From positions 1-39,739 of IMG/VR virus record IMGVR_UViG_3300027969_000199: 39,739 nucleotides of DNA; one strand, 5' to 3'. A program made the translations under genes and the position numbers. The notes below the pieces were generated by a model. The model did no database searches. It worked only from the letters and a program-made list of their open reading frames with translations, and was not told the origin of the DNA. The stretch is from a virus. Positions 37,037 through 39,739 of this stretch are shown here, piece after piece. Position 1 is the stretch's first letter. Each line of letters opens with the position of its first letter.

Positions 37037-37113
37037 CGCAGAGTAGAGAAGCTCGGTATCTCGTCTGGCTCATAACCAGAAGGCCATGGGTTCAAATCCC
37101 ATCTCTGCTACCA
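37037..37113 (+). tRNA. Initiator-like tRNA-Met (CAT), CCA encoded
   Basis: Acceptor CGCAGAG/CTCTGCT leaves C1 opposite U72 unpaired; D stem GAGA/TCTC gives A11:U24; anticodon stem TCTGG/CCAGA with loop CTCATAA; T arm ATGGG/CCCAT; discriminator A, CCA (37111-37113). A missing 1:72 pair and A11:U24 are initiator marks; two of the three usual G-C pairs above the loop are kept. It has its own consensus promoter, separate from the main tRNA cluster. Confidence 0.88.
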
Positions 37114-37325
37114 GTCTTGGAACATGACTTAAAACTGTTCTTATTTCCTAACCAATGGGTGGTTGGAAAAACGACCTGAGCAAGTCTAAGTAAACTGCTC
37201 ATTTTATTTCCACTAATTAGAGTGGTAGTGTGTTGGAGTTGGTGGAAGCCTATATCGTAAGAGTAGGAATACCTGGAGTTACACAGAAGGTGTATCTATA
37301 AGCAACAGGGCACACTATCACTTGA
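37114..37325 (+). ncRNA. Possible structured non-coding RNA
   Basis: 228 bases without an ORF between tRNA and the 37342 gene. Helices visible by eye: TTTCC-(T)-AACCA with TGGTTGGAAA (37144-37154/37160-37169, one bulged T); TGAGCA/TGCTCA (37177-37182/37196-37201); CCACT/AGTGG (37210-37214/37221-37225); a closing stem GTGGTAGTGTG with CACACTATCAC (37222-37232/37311-37321, one G-U) that competes with the previous one; and TACAC/GTGTA (37280-37284/37290-37294) inside it. Likely transcribed from the tRNA promoter. It could be a riboswitch-like leader or a stable RNA; no known class was recognised. Confidence 0.5.
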
Positions 37326-37341
37326 AAATGAAAGGTTAACA

Positions 37342-37545
37342 ATGTCTGAACAAGATATATACTTCTATGGCGGAGAAGATGGAAGTTTTATTAAAACATT
37401 TAAAGATAAAGAAGATGGCTTATGGTATTCATTACATTCTGGAGTAAATAAAAGAATGTTCTTTATGGCATTAGGCATGAAGACAGAAAAAGAAGCGTAC
37501 GATCTAATCGTAAAAACATCTACAGAAAAGAGAGAAAGTGATTAA
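37342..37545 (+). CDS. Hypothetical protein (67 aa)
   Basis: Compact beta-rich start (DIYFYGGEDGSFIKTF, GLWYSLHSGVNKR) and helical end (EKEAYDLIVKTSTEKRE). RBS GAAAGG. Not recognised. It follows the possible structured RNA, so it would be the first target of any leader control, and overlaps the GroES gene by 8 bases. Confidence 0.65.
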   Translation: MSEQDIYFYGGEDGSFIKTFKDKEDGLWYSLHSGVNKRMFFMALGMKTEKEAYDLIVKTSTEKRESD

Positions 37546-37831
37546 GCCAATCGGAGGACTACTCCTTGTGAAGCGCAATCAGTCAGAAGATAAGACTACT
37601 AAGAGTGGTTTAGTTATCTCGGCTGCAGTATCAGAAAGCGATATGAAGACTGGAACTATTGTTGATATGGGGCCAGGTGAGCAGAACTATATTGGCGATC
37701 TTATTCCAATTATTGGTCTATGCGTAGGAGATACCGTCTACTACACAGAGCGTAGTGCAACGGAGATTGAGGATGAAGACTCAACAAAGTATGATTTAAT
37801 TAGCTCAAAGAATGTGCTGGCAAAGCGATGA
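37538..37831 (+). CDS. groES: GroES-like co-chaperonin (97 aa)
   Basis: GTG start at 37538. GroES beta-barrel pattern: IKPIGGLLLVKRNQSEDKTT, a mobile loop with SGLVISAAV, TGTIVDMGPGEQNY, VGDTVYYTE and a final KYDLISSKNVLAKR. The length matches GroES. It would cap the host GroEL, as T4 gp31 does, to help fold the capsid protein. No GroEL gene is present. Confidence 0.88.
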   Translation: MIKPIGGLLLVKRNQSEDKTTKSGLVISAAVSESDMKTGTIVDMGPGEQNYIGDLIPIIGLCVGDTVYYTERSATEIEDEDSTKYDLISSKNVLAKR

Positions 37832-37977
37832 GTCAAAAGAGGCAGCAAAAGCTACTAAAGCGACGTAAGAATAAGGCTAAGGGCGAAGCACATTTTAAGA
37901 TGAGACAATTTCATAGGTTTGCACAGGGCATGCTTGCTCAAATGCAGAAAGAAGAGAAGGCTAGTGAGCCGTCGTAG
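37828..37977 (+). CDS. Small basic protein (49 aa)
   Basis: ATGA overlap with groES; TAG 37975-37977. Strongly basic (SQKRQQKLLKRRKNKAKGEA), then MRQFHRFAQGMLAQMQKEEK. Probably binds nucleic acid or an acidic partner; not recognised. It overlaps the next gene by 14 bases. Confidence 0.62.
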   Translation: MSQKRQQKLLKRRKNKAKGEAHFKMRQFHRFAQGMLAQMQKEEKASEPS

Positions 37978-38323
37978 AAGAGGGCTTGATATATTTTCAA
38001 CCCCTGAACATAAGACACGCATATTGCCATTGCGATGGATTGTTAATTGGTTGAATAGCCCTGCAACTGCATGCTTAGTAAGAGCGGTAGAACTTGATGA
38101 AAGAAAAGATTATGGCTGGCGGTATAAGATGTATGCCTTTGGCTGGAAGTATCTAAATAAGCCATATGAACGTTGGGGAACAGTATATAAGCTAGACCTA
38201 AAAGCTTGGAAGAAAGACCTCTCAGATCCTGGATGGGATGATTATGATGAGTTTGGTGTAGCATATTGGGAAAAGACTGGAACAGTTGATCCAGATTATT
38301 ATGGAGATAAAAATGTTAAATAA
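37964..38323 (+). CDS. Hypothetical protein (119 aa)
   Basis: GTG start at 37964 after GAGAAGG. Basic N-terminus (SRRRRGLDIF), then aromatic-rich alpha/beta sequence (YGWRYKMYAFGWKYLNKPYE, RWGTVYKLDL) and an acidic end (DPGWDDYDEFGVAYW). No family recognised. The frame also opens at a TTG at 37919, which would mostly duplicate the upstream gene's DNA. Confidence 0.62.
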   Translation: MSRRRRGLDIFSTPEHKTRILPLRWIVNWLNSPATACLVRAVELDERKDYGWRYKMYAFGWKYLNKPYERWGTVYKLDLKAWKKDLSDPGWDDYDEFGVAYWEKTGTVDPDYYGDKNVK

Positions 38324-38459
38324 AACTATTAGTATTATTAAATGTAAGTTTAAAGGACACACATTAGTGGCAGCAGGAAGCTGCCCATTTACAGGTTCAT
38401 CATATGAATATTGTGAACGGTGTGGGGTAATGATACCTATTCAAAAAGCAGTTGACTAA
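38313..38459 (+). CDS. DUF1660-like zinc micro-protein (48 aa)
   Basis: ATG 38313 to TAA 38457-38459, overlapping the previous gene by 11 bases. IIKCKFKGHTLVAAGSCPFT then YEYCERCGVMI: C...H...C...CxxC fits the small prophage family DUF1660 (K-L-x-G-H...G-S-C-P-x-T-G...C-x-x-C). Function unknown. Confidence 0.65.
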   Translation: MLNKTISIIKCKFKGHTLVAAGSCPFTGSSYEYCERCGVMIPIQKAVD

Positions 38460-38481
38460 AATACTATCAGTATAGTATACT
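38452..38481 (+). promoter_or_regulatory. Promoter with nested palindromes, predicted leaderless
   Basis: TTGACT (38452-38457, overlapping the preceding stop), 18-bp spacer, TATACT (38476-38481), ATG 38488 after 6 bases. The spacer and -10 hold two overlapping palindromes, ATACTAT/ATAGTAT (38461-38478) and CAGTAT/ATACTG (38468-38482), which could be an operator. Confidence 0.68.
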
Positions 38482-38487
38482 GAATAT

Positions 38488-38697
38488 ATGATAAACAACA
38501 TGGAGATACCTGATCCATTTGCTACATTTGTAGCTAATAAGTACAAGAATACTAGCGGACTTAAGTACGACTTCTTTGCAAGGGAATGGTATCTAAAAAC
38601 AGCCTGTTGCGGTGAAGAGCTATATGCTCCAAGCAAGAAAATTATTAATAAGATACGTTTATACCATACTAGAAATGAATGCATGGGTGGATACTAA
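38488..38697 (+). CDS. Hypothetical protein with Cys pair (69 aa), leaderless start
   Basis: EIPDPFATFVANKYKNTSGL followed by FFAREWYLKTACCGEELYAP and RLYHTRNECMGGY; the CCG, C and H residues might bind zinc. Not recognised. The start is placed by the promoter spacing. TAATG overlap with the next micro-protein. Confidence 0.62.
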   Translation: MINNMEIPDPFATFVANKYKNTSGLKYDFFAREWYLKTACCGEELYAPSKKIINKIRLYHTRNECMGGY

Positions 38698-38792
38698 TGA
38701 ATTGTAATAAATGCGGGATGGATAAAGAGAATATTGAGTATTGGGACACTCATCAAACTATGAGTGATTATAAGGTATGGTGTACAAATTGA
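38697..38792 (+). CDS. Zinc-finger micro-protein (31 aa)
   Basis: ATG 38697 (in TAATG) to TGA 38790-38792. MNCNKCGMDKENIEYWDTHQ with a final WCTN: a CxxC...H...C site in 31 residues. Similar tiny zinc fingers appear in phage operons. It is supported by the overlaps on both sides. Confidence 0.5.
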   Translation: MNCNKCGMDKENIEYWDTHQTMSDYKVWCTN

Positions 38793-39256
38793 ATAAAAGA
38801 CTATCAATTTTTGTTAGTATTATATTAACCATATTAGTATTCCAACCAGAGGTTCAGGCTAGACCTAATGAGCCACAGCACTGGTCTGGGAAGGCTAAGC
38901 CTTTACCTAAGCCTTCTAAAGTAAAGTTTAACACTACCTCTTGCGAGAGGCTAGACACTGCCGTTAGAGATCAGGCAGATGCCATGGTTTCATATCTAGG
39001 CCACAGAACTAAGACTAATAAGGATAAGACTATTAAAGCTACGCAGGAGCTTTCAGGTAGATTCCTATATGAGCAGAAGAAGTTCCCAGAATCAATTAGA
39101 CCATATATGCGAAAAGTGAGTGAGGCGGCGGTAGAAGAACTCACTCGAATTACTAGAGAAGGCGTACTTACATGGAGTTACTCCATAGATGACGCATATC
39201 TAGTATATGTAAAGAAGGTCCAGGAATTGGGTTATGTAGGAAGTAAGTGCCTATAA
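38777..39256 (+). CDS. Small secreted protein (159 aa)
   Basis: Signal peptide: basic start (YKLNKR), hydrophobic core (LSIFVSIILTILVF), AxA-like site before RPNEPQHW. The mature part is basic and helical with only two cysteines (TTSCERLD near its start and SKCL at the end), so one disulphide could close the chain. It could act in the envelope during lysis, as a spanin-like or inhibitor protein, but actinobacterial phages rarely need spanins; function unknown. ATG 38777 is used; TTG 38789 is possible. Confidence 0.65.
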   Translation: MVYKLNKRLSIFVSIILTILVFQPEVQARPNEPQHWSGKAKPLPKPSKVKFNTTSCERLDTAVRDQADAMVSYLGHRTKTNKDKTIKATQELSGRFLYEQKKFPESIRPYMRKVSEAAVEELTRITREGVLTWSYSIDDAYLVYVKKVQELGYVGSKCL

Positions 39257-39474
39257 TGTGGTCATGGATACTGGCAGCAATTGGCGTCACAGGCATATTC
39301 CTTGTAGGTAAGAAAACCATCTACGGATGGTTAATTCTCCTACTAAATGAATGCATTTGGATCGCCTATGCCATTGTTACTGACCAGTACGGTTTTATAG
39401 TCATGGCTTTATCATATGCTGCAGTCTATATTAAATCCTATCTGTCCTGGAGAAAAGATATCACGACGCCCTAA
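39256..39474 (+). CDS. Three-helix membrane protein (72 aa)
   Basis: TAATG overlap sets the start at 39256. Hydrophobic helices MWSWILAAIGVTGIFLVG, GWLILLLNECIWIAYAIV and YGFIVMALSYAAVYI, and a basic end (KSYLSWRKDITTP). The W-L-x-x-x-x-N-E-x-x-W-x-x-Y pattern vaguely recalls PnuC/SWEET-like half-transporters, but the protein is too short for confidence. Last gene of the window. Confidence 0.65.
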   Translation: MWSWILAAIGVTGIFLVGKKTIYGWLILLLNECIWIAYAIVTDQYGFIVMALSYAAVYIKSYLSWRKDITTP

Positions 39475-39482
39475 CTAGGGCG
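39467..39482 (+). terminator. Terminator hairpin at the end of the last gene
   Basis: CGCCCT (39467-39472), loop AACT, AGGGCG (39477-39482), with the stop codon inside the loop side, followed by GTGTGTGAAATAAAT. The GC stem is short but convincing. Confidence 0.6.
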
Positions 39483-39526
39483 GTGTGTGAAATAAATAGC
39501 AGTATTCCCTATGCTATATACATAAT

Positions 39527-39556
39527 CATATAGAGGCATATAAGCCCATATGAGCC
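39527..39556 (+). repeat. Three 10-bp tandem repeats (CATAT unit)
   Basis: CATATAGAGG, CATATAAGCC, CATATGAGCC, head to tail with no spacer. The exact 10-bp period puts each CATAT on nearly the same face of the helix. Confidence 0.75.
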
Positions 39557-39572
39557 AATTGATCCATATTGA

Positions 39573-39611
39573 ACAAGGAGTAGGTTGCTCCTACTCCTAA
39601 TATCTCCTTGT
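39573..39611 (+). repeat. Competing inverted repeats
   Basis: GGAGTAGG (39577-39584) can pair with CCTACTCC (39590-39597), or ACAAGGAG (39573-39580) with CTCCTTGT (39604-39611). Both are perfect 8-bp stems and exclude each other, as in attenuators, or they may be binding sites. Confidence 0.65.
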
Positions 39612-39633
39612 AGAGCTATCAGAAGGCCTATAA

Positions 39634-39660
39634 AGTGGAGTATAGTGGAGCAAAGTGGAG
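39634..39660 (+). repeat. Three AGTGGAG iterons, 10-bp period
   Basis: AGTGGAG at 39634, 39644 and 39654 with 3-base spacers (TAT, CAA). The regular period suggests cooperative protein binding. Confidence 0.75.
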
Positions 39661-39739
39661 TAATATTACTAAAAGAATATCAATGTTTACCGCGTTGAAT
39701 CAATATTTATCATTAGTTCCAGTTTCTGCTCATACTATT

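Larger units (their letters stand above)
39483..39739. other. Repeat-rich noncoding region at the window end
   Basis: No ORF of useful length on either strand in 257 bases. It holds three kinds of ordered sequence: a 10-bp repeat (39527-39556), two mutually exclusive inverted repeats (39573-39611) and a second 10-bp repeat (39634-39660), followed by AT-rich DNA. This suits a regulatory, replication or packaging region rather than a gene. Confidence 0.7.

Noticed and set aside
37037-37341. tmRNA
   Set aside because: The tRNA is complete and contiguous with a normal anticodon arm; no peptide-tag ORF or split tRNA-like halves were seen.
1-39739. Integrated prophage with attachment sites
   Set aside because: No integrase, excisionase pair, repressor or att-like duplication at a tRNA end was found in the window.

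Overview
The window is a contiguous piece of a tailed double-stranded DNA phage genome (Caudoviricetes). It is AT-rich and very densely packed: all but one of about 75 genes lie on the + strand, many start inside the stop codon of the previous gene, and no stretch without a gene is longer than about 265 bases. No integrase, repressor or ribosomal RNA was seen, so a lytic phage is the simplest reading. A WhiB-type Fe-S regulator, a DUF7455-like protein, an XapX-like peptide and frequent leaderless transcription units point to an actinobacterial host. The AT-rich composition and AGA/TTA-rich codon use suggest one of the low-G+C aquatic lineages; that last step is inference.

Layout. 1-5302: end of the structural region, with a long tail-fibre-like protein that runs off the left edge, small coiled-coil proteins and a lectin-like protein. 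5344-8151: HNH nuclease, metallophosphoesterase, membrane protein, DNA-binding proteins. 8151-19703: replication and recombination, with DnaB-type helicase, DnaG-type primase, a probable single-strand binding protein, DNA polymerase III alpha, MazG-like enzyme, RecA, a PD-(D/E)XK-like protein, Cas4-like exonuclease and RuvC-like resolvase. 19622-23101: FkbM-type methyltransferase and the terminase pair. 23113-25910: five tRNA genes mixed with small zinc-binding proteins, an HNH nuclease and a possible repair glycosylase. 25932-28978: SNase-like nuclease, WhiB, a proteasome/HslV-like Ntn-hydrolase and a DUF1599-like protein. 28981-34459: two large signal-peptide proteins, small membrane proteins and a CHAP endolysin (lysis and cell envelope). 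34461-38323: Hsp20, thioredoxin, a DUF6065-like protein, one minus-strand membrane/coiled-coil gene, an initiator-like tRNA, a possible structured RNA and GroES. 38313-39739: zinc micro-proteins, a secreted protein, a membrane protein and a repeat-rich noncoding end.

How it works together. The phage brings its own replisome core (helicase, primase, polymerase, SSB, RecA), packaging motor, recombination nucleases and lysis enzymes. It relies on the host for RNA polymerase. Its promoters look like consensus sigma-70/SigA sites, often with the -35 box placed directly on or after the preceding stop codon, and sometimes inside the terminator of the gene upstream.

Most unusual points: (1) a recurring promoter layout in which the ATG lies 5-6 bases after the -10 box, predicting leaderless mRNAs, in a phage that also carries an initiator-like tRNA; (2) a compact HslV/proteasome-like protein that keeps Thr1, Asp17 and Lys33 in exact register; (3) a 228-base non-coding stretch after the initiator tRNA that folds on paper into several helices with an 11-bp closing stem; (4) two perfect DnaA boxes overlapping a divergent promoter pair; (5) a tRNA with a UAA (Leu) anticodon but a short variable loop; (6) an autonomous promoter-gene-terminator cassette for an Ala-rich secreted protein.
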